Below are positions 1-9,153 of a DNA stretch of 64,000 bases, piece after piece. The notes beneath the pieces are model-generated. The model was given only the letters and a program-made list of their open reading frames with translations. It made no database searches and had not been told where the DNA came from. The position numbers were made by a program, and so were the translations under genes. Position 1 is the stretch's first letter; every line of letters begins with the position of its first letter. This DNA comes from Pseudomonas serboccidentalis (GTDB lineage Bacteria; Pseudomonadota; Gammaproteobacteria; Pseudomonadales; Pseudomonadaceae): assembly GCF_028830055.1 (NCBI RefSeq), contig NZ_CP101655.1, positions 3,916,553 to 3,980,552 on the forward strand, given 5' to 3'.

Positions 1-798
1 GAACGGCTGCGCATGGAGACCGATCTGCGTCTGGCGCTGTCCCGGGGCGAATTCAACGTGCACTACCAGCCGCAGGTCGACGCGCAGGACAACCGTATCA
101 TCGGCGCCGAAGCCCTGGTGCGCTGGAACCACCCGGAACTCGGCGCGCAATCGCCCACCGAATTCATCAAGGTGCTGGAGGACAGCGGCCTGATTCTGGA
201 GGTCGGCACCTGGATCCTCGACGAGGCTTGCAAGGCATTCAAACAATTGATCGCCTTGAAACTGGTCGACCCGCTCAATTTCAGCCTGTGCGTGAACATC
301 AGCCCGCGGCAGTTCCGCCAGAACGACTTCGTCGAACGCATCGAACACAGCATGAGCAGCCATGGCCTGCCCTGCTCACTGCTGAAACTGGAGATCACCG
401 AAGGCATCGTCATCCAGAACCTGGACGACACCATCAGCAAGATGCGCCGCCTGAAAAAACTCGGCGTGAGTTTCGCCATGGACGACTTCGGCACCGGTTA
501 TTCATCGCTGACCTACCTCAAGCGCCTGCCCGTGGACACCTTGAAAATCGATCAGTCGTTCGTCCGCGATGCGACCACCGACCCTAACGACGCCGAGATC
601 ATCCGCGCCATCGTCGCCATGGCTCGCAGTCTGGAGCTGGAGGTGATTGCCGAAGGCGTGGAAACACCGGAACAACTGGTGTTTTTGCAGGGGCTCGGCT
701 GCCATTTGTATCAGGGTTATCTGCACAGTCGGCCGGTGGCGCTGGAGGAACTGAAAACGATGCTGGCGAGACGCGTGCAGCTTGCAACAGATCAATAA
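1..798 (+). CDS. EAL-domain cyclic-di-GMP phosphodiesterase, C-terminal part
   Basis: The frame is open from the first base (E-R-L-R before the first Met at 13), so the gene starts upstream and only its EAL domain is visible. The signature EAL sits in GAEALVRWNHP, and the conserved metal and catalytic blocks are present: NISPRQF, the E of LEITEG, DDFGTGYSSL, LKIDQSFV and EGVET. Nothing catalytic looks lost, so it should hydrolyse cyclic di-GMP to pGpG. The run before the EAL block (ERLRMETDLRLAL) is typical of the linker after a GGDEF domain, so a GGDEF-EAL hybrid is likely but cannot be seen here. It is the last gene before hscC, with a 59-base gap. Confidence 0.93.
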   Translation, partial: ERLRMETDLRLALSRGEFNVHYQPQVDAQDNRIIGAEALVRWNHPELGAQSPTEFIKVLEDSGLILEVGTWILDEACKAFKQLIALKLVDPLNFSLCVNISPRQFRQNDFVERIEHSMSSHGLPCSLLKLEITEGIVIQNLDDTISKMRRLKKLGVSFAMDDFGTGYSSLTYLKRLPVDTLKIDQSFVRDATTDPNDAEIIRAIVAMARSLELEVIAEGVETPEQLVFLQGLGCHLYQGYLHSRPVALEELKTMLARRVQLATDQ

Positions 799-857
799 TT
801 GTCAGGATTTGCGACAACCTGTAGGGTCGCGTTTTTTGCGCCGTTTCGAGATCGATC

Positions 858-2549
858 ATGCAGGATGCATCCCTTCCCCGCCCAGCCCTGCTGGGCATTG
901 ACCTTGGCACCACCAACAGCTTGATCGCCGTCTGGCAGGACGGTCAGGCCCGCTTGATTCCCAACGCCCTCGGCGAAGTGCTGACCCCGTCAGTGGTCAG
1001 CCTCGATGACGACGACACGATTCTGGTGGGCAAAGCTGCCCGCGCCCGCCTGACCACACATCCCGAGCGCACAGCGGCTGCGTTCAAGCGCTTCATGGGC
1101 AGCGACAGGCAGATCGAACTCGCAAGTCGCCACTTCAGCCCGCAAGAGTTGTCGGCGCTGGTGCTCGGCTCGCTCAAACAGGACGCCGAAGCCTTTCTCG
1201 GCCACCCGGTCTCTGAAGCGGTGATTTCGGTGCCGGCGTATTTCAGCGACGAGCAACGCAAACGCACGCTGTTTGCCGCCGAACTGGCGGGCCTCTCGGT
1301 GACACGCCTGATCAACGAACCGACCGCTGCCGCGATGGCCTACGGGCTGCACGAGCAAAAGTTCGAACGCACACTGATCTTCGATCTGGGCGGCGGTACG
1401 TTCGACGTCACGGTGCTGGAATACGCACTGCCGCTGATCGAAGTTCACGCCTCCACCGGTGACAACTTTCTCGGCGGCGAAGACTTCACTGCCGCGCTGT
1501 TGCAGGCCTGCCTGAAACACTGGCAACTGACCCCATCGTTGATCGACGCGCAAAGCATGGCCAGCCTTTGCGATGCGCTGGAACAGCTCAAGTGCAAACT
1601 CGGTGAAGGCACCCAACAACTGAGCTGGCGTCATGCCGACCGGTCATTTGAATGGTCGCTGGACGAAGCCGCCGCCGTGAAGATCTGGGAGCCACTGCTC
1701 GCCCGCCTGCGCGCCCCCATCGAACAGGCCCTGCGCGATGCGCGCCTGAAACCAAGAGATCTCGACAACCTGGTGCTGGTGGGTGGTGCAACGCGGATGC
1801 CGGCGGTGCAGCAAATGGTCGCCACGCTGTTCGGACGCCTGCCGTATCGGCATCTTGATCCGGATACAATTGTTGCGCTGGGGGCAGCGACGCAAGCGGC
1901 GTGCAAGGCGCGCGATGGGGCGGTGGAAGAACTGATCCTGACCGATGTCTGCCCGTACACGCTGGGAATTTCGACCATGCGTGGCGAAGGCATCAAAGGG
2001 GCTTTCTCGCCCATCATCGAGCGCAACACCATCATCCCGACCTCAAGGGTGGAGCGTTACCATACGACCTCTTCCCGACAGGAAGTCATCCGTATCGCGG
2101 TCTATCAGGGCGAACGTCCGTGGGTGCGCGACAACATTTTCATCGATGCCTTCGATGTCACGCTGACGCCCAGCGATCATATCCAGGCGCTGGATGTACG
2201 GTTCAGTTATGACATCAACGGTTTGCTCGAAGTTGACGTCACCCTGCTGGAGACGGGCGAACGCCACAGCCACAGCATCGACCGCAGCCCGACCGGGCTC
2301 GACGCGCAATCGCGCCAAGCCAGTCATGAACGCTTGAGTTCGCTGAAAATTCATCCCCGCGACACCCTTCCCAACCGGACCCTGCTGGCTCGACTGGAAC
2401 GTGCGTGGACGCAAAGTCTGGGGGAAGAGCGCCAGCGTATCGCCGACTGGCTGGAGAGCTTCACCACGGTACTGGGCGGCCAGCGATCGGACGAAATCGC
2501 CGGCCACCGCTCACAACTCAACAAGGTACTGGATGAGTTGCGCCTCTAA
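858..2549 (+). CDS. hscC: Hsp70-family chaperone HscC
   Basis: 563 aa, close to E. coli HscC (556) and shorter than DnaK (about 638). The ATPase domain has the phosphate loop GIDLGTTNS (residues 13-21), DLGGGTFDVTVLE, the FLGGEDF block and VLVGGATRMP. The substrate domain follows, with a short C-terminal helical lid. The DnaK-type acidic C-terminal tail is missing, as in HscC. It converges with a J-domain gene whose stop codon overlaps its own (2546-2549), and a DUF1266 gene follows. In E. coli hscC also lies with J-protein genes (djlB, djlC) and DUF1266 genes (ybeR, ybeU), which supports HscC rather than DnaK or HscA. Client proteins cannot be inferred from the sequence. Confidence 0.9.
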   Translation: MQDASLPRPALLGIDLGTTNSLIAVWQDGQARLIPNALGEVLTPSVVSLDDDDTILVGKAARARLTTHPERTAAAFKRFMGSDRQIELASRHFSPQELSALVLGSLKQDAEAFLGHPVSEAVISVPAYFSDEQRKRTLFAAELAGLSVTRLINEPTAAAMAYGLHEQKFERTLIFDLGGGTFDVTVLEYALPLIEVHASTGDNFLGGEDFTAALLQACLKHWQLTPSLIDAQSMASLCDALEQLKCKLGEGTQQLSWRHADRSFEWSLDEAAAVKIWEPLLARLRAPIEQALRDARLKPRDLDNLVLVGGATRMPAVQQMVATLFGRLPYRHLDPDTIVALGAATQAACKARDGAVEELILTDVCPYTLGISTMRGEGIKGAFSPIIERNTIIPTSRVERYHTTSSRQEVIRIAVYQGERPWVRDNIFIDAFDVTLTPSDHIQALDVRFSYDINGLLEVDVTLLETGERHSHSIDRSPTGLDAQSRQASHERLSSLKIHPRDTLPNRTLLARLERAWTQSLGEERQRIADWLESFTTVLGGQRSDEIAGHRSQLNKVLDELRL

Positions 2550-5218
2550 CCGATCAGTCGCCGCAATGTCGCTTGCAAACCACCGGACAGCGTGTCTTCA
2601 CCACCACTGTCCGGTGGCACGCCGTAGCGATTGGGCAGCTTCTCCCCGGGAAAACCGAACAGTATCAGCGGCAGGAACGGCAGCACCGGCGACAGCATCA
2701 CAAGAATCAGCAACATCGGAATGCCCCTGCCCATGTCATGCAAACGGCGCAGGACTGCAGCGAGCAGAAACGCCAGACCCAGCAGCAACACGATGATTCC
2801 CGACACAGGCGTTCCGCTGAGCAACGCCGCCACAGGCGTCACCAGCAACGCGCCAATCACCTGCCAGATAAACGCCCCGCGCCCCAGCCGGGTACCCAGA
2901 CGCCAGAACGCAGTGGCGGGGGTTGGACGAGTTTCCGCCTTGGCCAGCAACAAACGCTCTGACCACGACAGCAACGCACTGAATGCGAAGCGCAGACCGA
3001 GTCCATTTTCCGGGTCATCTTTGGCCCGCTGCATGCGCAACAGGGTTTTCTGCCTCGGTACACCCAGATTGCCAAAACGCACCAGATCCTTCAGCACATC
3101 CAGCGCCAGGTAAAAGGCGTCGCCAACACCCTCCTCCGCCACCGCCTCACGCGGAGGATGAACGGGCTCCCCCTTGATCAGACTGTGACGGAAGCCGTCG
3201 AACCAGTCCTGAGGGTTGACCACCTCAGTGATACTTTCCAGCAGGTATTTGCGCTGTTGCGCATTGAGCAACGGATCGTGATACAGGACACCGCCCAAGA
3301 GCATGCGCCCGAGCAAATCCTCGTTGAAGCTAGCGATGTCGCTGCGCATGCACTCGAACAAACGGTCATTGCTCAACAGCCGAGTGCTGTCGAGCGCTTC
3401 TTGAACACTGAACAACTTGCGCGCGAGCAGCGAATGCACGGGATCCGCCGCTTGCAGCCAGCCGAGCAGGCCACTGGCGCTGCCCTGTTCGCGATTCAAG
3501 CGACAGAGCAGCGGCTGCAAACGTGCCAAGGGGTGTTCACGCGCAATGTTCATTGCGTCGATGCAGTGTGCCGATTGCGCGGCCAACCAACGCGTCGGCT
3601 CGTCGAGCGTGGCCAGCAGGTACATCGCCTGACGATGCCATTCCCAGACATCACAATGGCTATCGATTGCCGGAAGCAGCATGCCTTGCGCCGCCAATTG
3701 CGCTTGCAACTTAAGCATTTCAAGCCATTCGTCTCGTTTGTCGAGACTGAACGCTTCGGCCAGCCGCGCCAGCGATCGGGCGTCGTAAGCTCGCAAACGG
3801 CGCATCCACAGCAGGCTGAGCGCCTGCGGTTCGCCCTTTTCCAGCTCCGGTGGCAGCGTCGATGGCGAGTCGCTGGCCAGAAACGCTTCCAGGGCCAGGG
3901 GGATCGGCGCCCGGGTCAACCAGCAAATCTGCTGATCGGCTTGATACTGAAAGCCTTCCAGCACCAGTTGATCAAGTACATCCGACGGCTCGGGCGCCTC
4001 CATGATGCGTCGCAGCAATGGCACATCACCACGGTGCAAAGCCCAGGCGTGTTGGTAGAGCGTTTGCAGCGGACGGTCATCACTGTCAATGATCATCCAC
4101 GCCAGCAACGGCAATTCGTCACCGCTGATGCGCCACTCAACGAAGGCATCGGCGATGCCTTGCAAGTCGAGCTGCCTGGCCCGGAACCAGCGCCCGAGTG
4201 TTTCCGGGCGCTGCGATGGACTGCCGTATTCCTGGGTGACATCGCTCAGATCATCGGACCAGTCGCGGAAGTTCTCCAGACGATCAAACGCCTGAATCAG
4301 CAGGGGCAAGCGTTGAGGCTGGTGACGCGCGCACAGCTCCAGCAGCCAGGTCGCAGCTTTCGGATGCTGATGTTCGCGCCACAGCTGTACCCACGCCTGC
4401 AGTGCCAACTCTTCCATTCCCAACGCACTGCGCTGACATGCCAACAGATACAGCCAGTCAACATCTTGAGGCGCAAGCCGATGCTGCTCACTGACGATAT
4501 CGAGAAAGTCTTTACTGGCGATGCCGGCCTGACTGAACTGTATTGCCAGACGTTGCAACAAGCCATCATCAGCAGGCAGCGGAATACAGGTGTGAAGGCT
4601 GGCGAAATAACGGTAGTCATCCAGCGAAGCTTCTCGGTGCAGGTGATTCAGGGTGCGCACATACCAGAGTGTTTCCAGCTGCGCGGCAGCGGGCCAATGG
4701 CTCATCAAGGAGGTGTCGAACGGATCCGCCGCGTCGATACGCTGCAAAAACTCGTCGACATGCCGGGCGTTGTCAAAGTCCAGATCCAGCATGCGGCTTG
4801 CCCAGCCCAGGCGCTGGGCCAACAAACGGGCGCAGACATGGGAAATCGGGCCGGCGTCGAGCAACTCGCGCAACAATGGCCAACAAACTTCGTCCAGCAC
4901 TTCCAGCGGCAGACGATCCAGCTCAAGGTTGAATGCCTGCCAGGCCGCTGGGTGGAACCGACGTGTTGAATCAAGCAGCAATGCGTCAAAGTCCGCCATC
5001 GTCTGATCGGCAGGACTTGCCTCATCGTCGGCCGGCTCATCCGGCTCGGCAGCTTCCTCACGGGCAAAGCGTAAAGCCAGCTCATAGGCTTCACGCAGCG
5101 CCTGAAAACCTTCAGGATCGGTTTCCGGGTGGTGTTGCGGCAAGCGCGCGCGATAGGCGCCGCGAATGGCGTCGTTGTCTTTGGTGGGCTCGATACCCAA
5201 GCGAATCCAGCAACTCAT
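2546..5218 (-). CDS. Large J-domain protein with C-terminal DUF805 membrane domain
   Basis: 890 aa. Residues 1-50 form a short J domain (LGIEPTKDNDAIRGAYRARLPQHHPETDPEGF), where the usual HPD is HPE. The HPE-x-DPEGF form seems usual for J-proteins partnered with HscC. A long helical, Trp- and Leu-rich middle section (about 90-750) looks like a repeat scaffold. A C-terminal DUF805-type domain (about 770-890) has hydrophobic helices, RRLHDMGRG and a final NRYG motif, which would place the protein at the inner membrane. The start overlaps the stop of the DUF1266 gene by ATGA, implying translational coupling. Its likely role is co-chaperone of HscC. Confidence 0.85.
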   Translation of the reverse strand: MSCWIRLGIEPTKDNDAIRGAYRARLPQHHPETDPEGFQALREAYELALRFAREEAAEPDEPADDEASPADQTMADFDALLLDSTRRFHPAAWQAFNLELDRLPLEVLDEVCWPLLRELLDAGPISHVCARLLAQRLGWASRMLDLDFDNARHVDEFLQRIDAADPFDTSLMSHWPAAAQLETLWYVRTLNHLHREASLDDYRYFASLHTCIPLPADDGLLQRLAIQFSQAGIASKDFLDIVSEQHRLAPQDVDWLYLLACQRSALGMEELALQAWVQLWREHQHPKAATWLLELCARHQPQRLPLLIQAFDRLENFRDWSDDLSDVTQEYGSPSQRPETLGRWFRARQLDLQGIADAFVEWRISGDELPLLAWMIIDSDDRPLQTLYQHAWALHRGDVPLLRRIMEAPEPSDVLDQLVLEGFQYQADQQICWLTRAPIPLALEAFLASDSPSTLPPELEKGEPQALSLLWMRRLRAYDARSLARLAEAFSLDKRDEWLEMLKLQAQLAAQGMLLPAIDSHCDVWEWHRQAMYLLATLDEPTRWLAAQSAHCIDAMNIAREHPLARLQPLLCRLNREQGSASGLLGWLQAADPVHSLLARKLFSVQEALDSTRLLSNDRLFECMRSDIASFNEDLLGRMLLGGVLYHDPLLNAQQRKYLLESITEVVNPQDWFDGFRHSLIKGEPVHPPREAVAEEGVGDAFYLALDVLKDLVRFGNLGVPRQKTLLRMQRAKDDPENGLGLRFAFSALLSWSERLLLAKAETRPTPATAFWRLGTRLGRGAFIWQVIGALLVTPVAALLSGTPVSGIIVLLLGLAFLLAAVLRRLHDMGRGIPMLLILVMLSPVLPFLPLILFGFPGEKLPNRYGVPPDSGGEDTLSGGLQATLRRLIG

Positions 5219-5910
5219 GACCAGTCGAACTCCCCTAGCGAGTCAGGCCGTTCGGGTAGCTGCAAGGGCATGTCCCATGGCAACTCTGCGAACAGCGCGC
5301 GAGCGTCACGATCAAGCTTTCTGATGACTACGGTGGTGCCTATGTAGTCGCCTTGCCGGTCATATTCGTGATTCAGCTCTTCGTCCTTGTTGCCGAGGCA
5401 ATGCCAGAAGGCTTTACCAACGACAAAGCCATTCAGGTAGCTCGTCCAACTGTCGTAGTAGTACCGCGCGCGTGCCGCCATGCGACCGTGCAGCCAAAGG
5501 CTTTCGGTGAGATCTATCCAGCCGTGCAGCACCGCAGAACGCAGCAGAAAACCCATGCGGCCAATGTCCCAGGCACGGATGCCACCGGAACCGCACTCGC
5601 CAAATGTGCGACTGGCCAATTCGTAGAAAGCCCGCTGGCGGGTGTCGAGTGTTTCGAGCAAGGCTTGCCATTCGGACGGCAAACACCGCTCCCACTGCCG
5701 ATAGGCTTCGTTCAACTGCGTAGCGTGGCCGGTGTCGGCAGTACTCAGCATGTCCAACAGTTGCTGGCGCGTCGTAATGCCCCAACCACCTTCGACATCG
5801 ACATGTTTGAGATCAAAGCAATAGGTGGGTGCGGTGTAATCGGCGTCGGGATTGAGGGCGACCAAAGGCGCAGAAAGCGCATATAGCCAGCGCTGTTCCA
5901 ATTCGTCCAT
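5215..5910 (-). CDS. DUF1266 protein (YbeU/YbeR-like)
   Basis: 231 aa from the Met at 5910, which has a GGAG site nine bases upstream and matches the length of E. coli YbeU (about 235). A longer frame to 6021 would start inside the terminator of the heat-shock gene and is unlikely. The DUF1266 core is GGIRAWDIGRMGFLLRSAVLHGWI, followed by YYDSWTSYLNGFVVGKAFW. Its function is unknown. Linkage with hscC and J-protein genes, also seen in E. coli, and the ATGA overlap with the J-protein suggest that the three products act together. Confidence 0.82.
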   Translation of the reverse strand: MDELEQRWLYALSAPLVALNPDADYTAPTYCFDLKHVDVEGGWGITTRQQLLDMLSTADTGHATQLNEAYRQWERCLPSEWQALLETLDTRQRAFYELASRTFGECGSGGIRAWDIGRMGFLLRSAVLHGWIDLTESLWLHGRMAARARYYYDSWTSYLNGFVVGKAFWHCLGNKDEELNHEYDRQGDYIGTTVVIRKLDRDARALFAELPWDMPLQLPERPDSLGEFDWS

Positions 5911-6025
5911 GAACAAAGGCTCCGGGGCCAGCGGGATTAGGGAGTGCCGGCCTTGATGGCGCGGATTGTAAAGAGCTGCAACAGCAGCGGCAAACGTTGC
6001 GTCCGCTTTCTTTGCACGCACAAAA

Positions 6026-6049
6026 AAGGCCCCGACGTATCGGGGCCTT
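6026..6049 (-). terminator. Rho-independent terminator of the small heat-shock gene
   Basis: Ten-base perfect stem AAGGCCCCGA / TCGGGGCCTT with a four-base loop, followed on the minus strand by a run of T. It lies 49 bases past the hsp20 stop and separates it from the DUF1266-J-protein operon. Confidence 0.9.
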
Positions 6050-6097
6050 CATTCAGCGGCTCAGCGCCTGTTCAGACATTTTGTGTCTGCAAGTGAA

Positions 6098-6544
6098 TCA
6101 GTGTTGCAGAGCCGGCTTCTGCGCCCCGTTGATCGGGATGCGCTTGGCTTTCGCCTCTTCCGGGATCACTCGCAGCAGGTCGATGCTCAGCAGACCGTTG
6201 CTCAGATCCGCAGCCTTGATCTCGATGTGATCGGCCAGACGGAAGGACAGCTTGAAAGCACGCTGGGCAATGCCCTGATGCAGGAAGGTCACGCCTTCGT
6301 TGGCATCACGCTTGCCGCCACTGATGGTCAGCACACCCTTCTCGACTTGCAGCTCCAGGTCTTCTTCCTGGAAACCGGCTGCCGCTACGACTATACGGTA
6401 TTGATCGTCACCGTGTTTTTCCACGTTGTAGGGTGGATAGGTGCTGCCTGGCTCGTTGCGCAGGGCGGTTTCGAACAGGTCGTTGAAACGGTCGAAACCC
6501 ACCGAGGAACGGAACAGTGGCGCGAGGGAAAAAGCAGTACTCAT
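6098..6544 (-). CDS. ibpA: Small heat-shock protein, Hsp20/IbpA family
   Basis: 148 aa, usual for IbpA. The alpha-crystallin domain runs from about residue 38 to 125 (YRIVVAAAGFQEEDLELQVEKGVLTISGGK, then RAFKLSFRLADHIEI). The C-terminal I-x-I motif is RIPI. It should act as an ATP-independent holdase that keeps unfolding proteins soluble for DnaK/ClpB. An AGGAGA ribosome site sits nine bases before the start, with a thermometer-like leader and a sigma-32-type promoter upstream. It is transcribed alone and ends at its own terminator. The ibpA/ibpB choice rests on general similarity, since most pseudomonads have one such gene. Confidence 0.92.
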   Translation of the reverse strand: MSTAFSLAPLFRSSVGFDRFNDLFETALRNEPGSTYPPYNVEKHGDDQYRIVVAAAGFQEEDLELQVEKGVLTISGGKRDANEGVTFLHQGIAQRAFKLSFRLADHIEIKAADLSNGLLSIDLLRVIPEEAKAKRIPINGAQKPALQH

Positions 6545-6612
6545 GGTTCAAATCTCCTGAAAACAAATCAGCAAGTTTTTGTGTCTCCGCGACCCGAATT
6601 CGGCATCGCGTA
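6545..6612 (-). promoter_or_regulatory. Probable ROSE-type RNA thermometer in the hsp20 leader
   Basis: Reading the minus strand, the leader has a hairpin (GCGA..CCGAATTCGG..TCGC) and then CTTGCTGATTTGTTTTC directly before AGGAGA. The TTGCT element can pair with the Shine-Dalgarno AGGA with one bulged G, which is the hallmark of ROSE thermometers. ROSE-like thermometers are known before ibpA in pseudomonads. It would block translation at low temperature. Confidence 0.72.
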
Positions 6613-6618
6613 CCCCTT

Positions 6619-6646
6619 AGATAGGGACCGCTGAAATGTTTTCAAG
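6619..6646 (-). promoter_or_regulatory. Sigma-32 (RpoH) heat-shock promoter
   Basis: On the minus strand CTTGAAA (ending at 6646) and CCCTATCT (6619-6626) are 13 bases apart, close to the RpoH consensus CTTGAAA / CCCCATNT. The position about 75 bases before the hsp20 start fits a leader carrying a thermometer. Confidence 0.75.
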
Positions 6647-6666
6647 AGATTATTTGCAGATTTTTT

Positions 6667-7626
6667 TCACGCCGCTTCGGCGACCGGCAGGCCCAGCAAA
6701 CGCGAGACCTGGTCCGGTTCTGTCTCGCGACGCAGCACGGTAAACAGCTCGGTGGCTTCGGGATAGTTGCGCGTCAGCATCGCCAGCCACTGCTTTAAAC
6801 GACCCGGCGATTGCCGTGCGGTCATCTGCGCCTTGGCCTGCAGCCAGAAGTCCTGAATCAGCGGCAACAGCTCGGCCCAGGTCATCTCGACCACGTCTTC
6901 ACCGGCACGCGCGGCAGCGATCTGTTTAGCCAGATCGGGGCGCGAGACCAGGCCGCGTCCGAGCATGATGTCTTCCACGCCGCTGATTTCGCGGCAACGC
7001 CGCCAGTCCTCGACGCTCCAGATGTCGCCGTTGGCGAACACCGGCACCTTGACCACGTCCTGCACCCGCGGAATCCACTCCCAGTGCGCCGGCGGCTTGT
7101 AGCCATCGACCTTGGTCCGGGCGTGAACCACGATGTGTTCGGCGCCGCCCTCAGCCAGCGCAGTCGCGCAGACCAGCGAGCCGTCCGGGCTGTCGAAGCC
7201 CAGGCGCATCTTCGCGGTGACCGGAATGTGCGCAGGCACTGCACGGCGCACATGCTCGACGATGCTGTTGAGCAGCTCGGGCTCCTTGAGCAGCACCGCC
7301 CCGCCCCGGGACTTGTTGACGGTCTTGGCCGGGCAGCCGAAGTTCAGGTCGATCACTTCGGAGCCTAGCTCGCAGGCCAGCGCCGCGTTTTCCGCCAGGC
7401 ACACCGGATCGGAACCCAGCAATTGCACGCGCAGCGGCACGCCGGAACGGGTGCGGGCACCGTTGAGCAGCTCCGGGCCGAACTTGTGGAAGTAGGCCGG
7501 GGTGAGCAACTGATCGTTGACCCGAATGAATTCGGTCACGCACCAGTCGATGCCGCCAACGCGGGTCAGCACGTCGCGCAGGATGTCGTCGACCAACCCC
7601 TCCATGGGCGCCAGGGCAATTTGCAT
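6667..7626 (-). CDS. dusC: tRNA-dihydrouridine(16) synthase DusC
   Basis: 319 aa, near E. coli DusC (315). FMN-dependent reduction of uridine 16 in tRNA. The TIM-barrel motifs are APMEGL at the N-terminus, [21 protein letters not shown] with the catalytic Cys, [14 protein letters not shown] and FANGDIWS. The N-terminal APMEG and the overall pattern separate it from DusA (also in this window at 42.1 kb) and DusB. I use the ATG at 7626, where the protein begins [10 protein letters not shown] like its homologues. A TTG at 7644 is possible but has no ribosome site. Confidence 0.92.
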   Translation of the reverse strand: MQIALAPMEGLVDDILRDVLTRVGGIDWCVTEFIRVNDQLLTPAYFHKFGPELLNGARTRSGVPLRVQLLGSDPVCLAENAALACELGSEVIDLNFGCPAKTVNKSRGGAVLLKEPELLNSIVEHVRRAVPAHIPVTAKMRLGFDSPDGSLVCATALAEGGAEHIVVHARTKVDGYKPPAHWEWIPRVQDVVKVPVFANGDIWSVEDWRRCREISGVEDIMLGRGLVSRPDLAKQIAAARAGEDVVEMTWAELLPLIQDFWLQAKAQMTARQSPGRLKQWLAMLTRNYPEATELFTVLRRETEPDQVSRLLGLPVAEAA

Positions 7627-7688
7627 GGGGAAAACACTACTCAAGGAAAAAACGTGCGGCAGTTTACTGGATTACGAGAAAAACCACA

Positions 7689-7800
7689 GATCCCTGTAGG
7701 AGCTGCCGAAGGTTCGGGCCGCGTTCGGACGATCTTTTGATCTTGTTTTTTTACAATCAAAGTCAAAAGATCGCAGCCTCCGGCAGCTCCTACAGGGATC
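7689..7800 (+). repeat. REPIN: paired REP palindromes
   Basis: Two inverted copies of the P. fluorescens REP sequence, one starting TGTAGGAGCTGCCG and the other ending CGGCAGCTCCTACA, flank a short AT-rich loop. The arms include the complementary CGATCTTTTGA / TCAAAAGATCG. It lies between dusC and the thioesterase gene and could form one large hairpin in mRNA. Confidence 0.88.
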
Positions 7801-7803
7801 GGG

Positions 7804-8241
7804 TCAGGCTAAGGCCAGGATCGCCGGGCCGTAGCCTTCGATGAACTCCGCCGGCATGCGCTTGGGCTTGCCGCTGGACAGCTCGATACAGACGAAGGTG
7901 GTCTGGGCGCGCAACAGAGTGGCATTGTCGCTGGGGCGAATCAGCTGAAAATGCCGGGTCATTTTCAGGCGCTGGTCCCAATCGACGATCCAGGTCGCCA
8001 ACTGCAGTTCATCGCCCTCGTAGGCGGCCGCCAGGTAATCGATTTCGTGACGCACCACCGCCATCGCCCGATCCAGGCGTCGGTACTCGACCAGATCCAG
8101 CCCCAGCCGCTGCGAGTGACGCCAGGCACAGCGTTCGAGCCAGGTCACGTACACCGCGTTGTTTGCGTGGCCCAGCCCGTCGATGTCCTCGGCGCCTACT
8201 TGCAGATCAATGGTGAACGGCGTTGCCCGATCCCAGCCCAT
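7804..8241 (-). CDS. Acyl-CoA thioesterase, 4HBT/YbgC-like hotdog protein
   Basis: 145 aa, normal for single-hotdog thioesterases. The 4HBT active-site block is VGAEDIDGLGHANNAVYVTWLE, with Asp, His and Asn in the usual places, followed by the hotdog strand region ATWIVDWDQRLKMTRHFQLI. It probably hydrolyses acyl-CoA esters. The chain length or aromatic preference cannot be told. The gene ends just before a REPIN and follows the alpha/beta hydrolase in the same direction. Confidence 0.82.
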   Translation of the reverse strand: MGWDRATPFTIDLQVGAEDIDGLGHANNAVYVTWLERCAWRHSQRLGLDLVEYRRLDRAMAVVRHEIDYLAAAYEGDELQLATWIVDWDQRLKMTRHFQLIRPSDNATLLRAQTTFVCIELSSGKPKRMPAEFIEGYGPAILALA

Positions 8242-8289
8242 GCCCCACTCCCGGTCAGATTATTTCAACCGGAGCAGTGTAACGGATGC

Positions 8290-9123
8290 TCAGGCCGATT
8301 GCCGTGCCTGAAGGCTGCGCCCCGCCAACAGTGATAACACGCCATCAACCACCCGAGGGTCGGCCAGCACGCGCTGGTGGCCACCGCTTTCCAGGCGCAA
8401 CAAGCGACTGTCGAACCATGACTCGTGAATCAATTGTGATTCCTTGACCGAAACGAAGGTGTCGTCTTCGGCATGTACGATCAGGCCGGGCATATCCAGT
8501 TGATAGTGCGCGACATCCAGGGTCGCGGCGCGCATGCCGACGTCCTGCTCGACCTGCCGAATGAACGCGGAACGCGCCCTCGGCGGCATGCCGACGTAGC
8601 GGGCGAAACCACGTAGCACGCCGAGAATCCGTGCCGGAGCCGCGATGCTGACGAGGGTTTCGGTGCGCAAGCCCAACTGCACCGCAAGCATGGCACTGGC
8701 ACCACCCATGGAGTGGCCGATCACGGCTTGCAACGGCGGCAGTTCGGCGGCGGCCTCAAGCATGGCGCGAGCGAACAGCACCACGTTGGCTTCACGCCCC
8801 GGAGAGCGGCCGTGAGCCGGACCATCCAGCGCGACGACGGTGTACCCTGCCTCGACCAGCGCGGTGATCAGCGCCGCAAACTGGGTGGGCCGCCCTTCCC
8901 AGCCGTGCATCAACAGCACCGCAGGTCCCTGCCCCCAGCGCAGCGCCGACAGGCCGAAGCGCAGGGTGATTCGTTCGGAGCTCGCCAGCAGCGGCAACTC
9001 CCAATCACGCAGCGGCAGCGCGCGCGGCGTCATGAACGCCAGGCGCATTTTGCTCGCCACTCGTTTCGGTGCAATCCAGCCCAAGGTGCCATTAACGCCG
9101 CGAACCCACTTCAACGTGTTCAT
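8290..9123 (-). CDS. Alpha/beta-hydrolase
   Basis: 277 aa. Catalytic triad candidates are Ser in GHSMGG, Asp in VHAEDDTFV and His in LESGGHQRVL. VVALDGPAHGRSPG and LLMHGWEG (oxyanion region) complete the fold. The substrate is unknown; esterase or lipase-like activity is likely. It lies 30 bases after a TetR-family gene in the same direction, so the two are probably co-transcribed and the regulator may control it. Confidence 0.85.
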   Translation of the reverse strand: MNTLKWVRGVNGTLGWIAPKRVASKMRLAFMTPRALPLRDWELPLLASSERITLRFGLSALRWGQGPAVLLMHGWEGRPTQFAALITALVEAGYTVVALDGPAHGRSPGREANVVLFARAMLEAAAELPPLQAVIGHSMGGASAMLAVQLGLRTETLVSIAAPARILGVLRGFARYVGMPPRARSAFIRQVEQDVGMRAATLDVAHYQLDMPGLIVHAEDDTFVSVKESQLIHESWFDSRLLRLESGGHQRVLADPRVVDGVLSLLAGRSLQARQSA

Positions 9124-9153
9124 CGCTCTCTCCTCAGGCGTATTGCCTTCAGG

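Noticed and set aside
3158..4969. 603-codon frame opposite the J-domain gene
   Set aside because: Antisense shadow of the GC-rich J-protein gene; no ribosome site, no domain.
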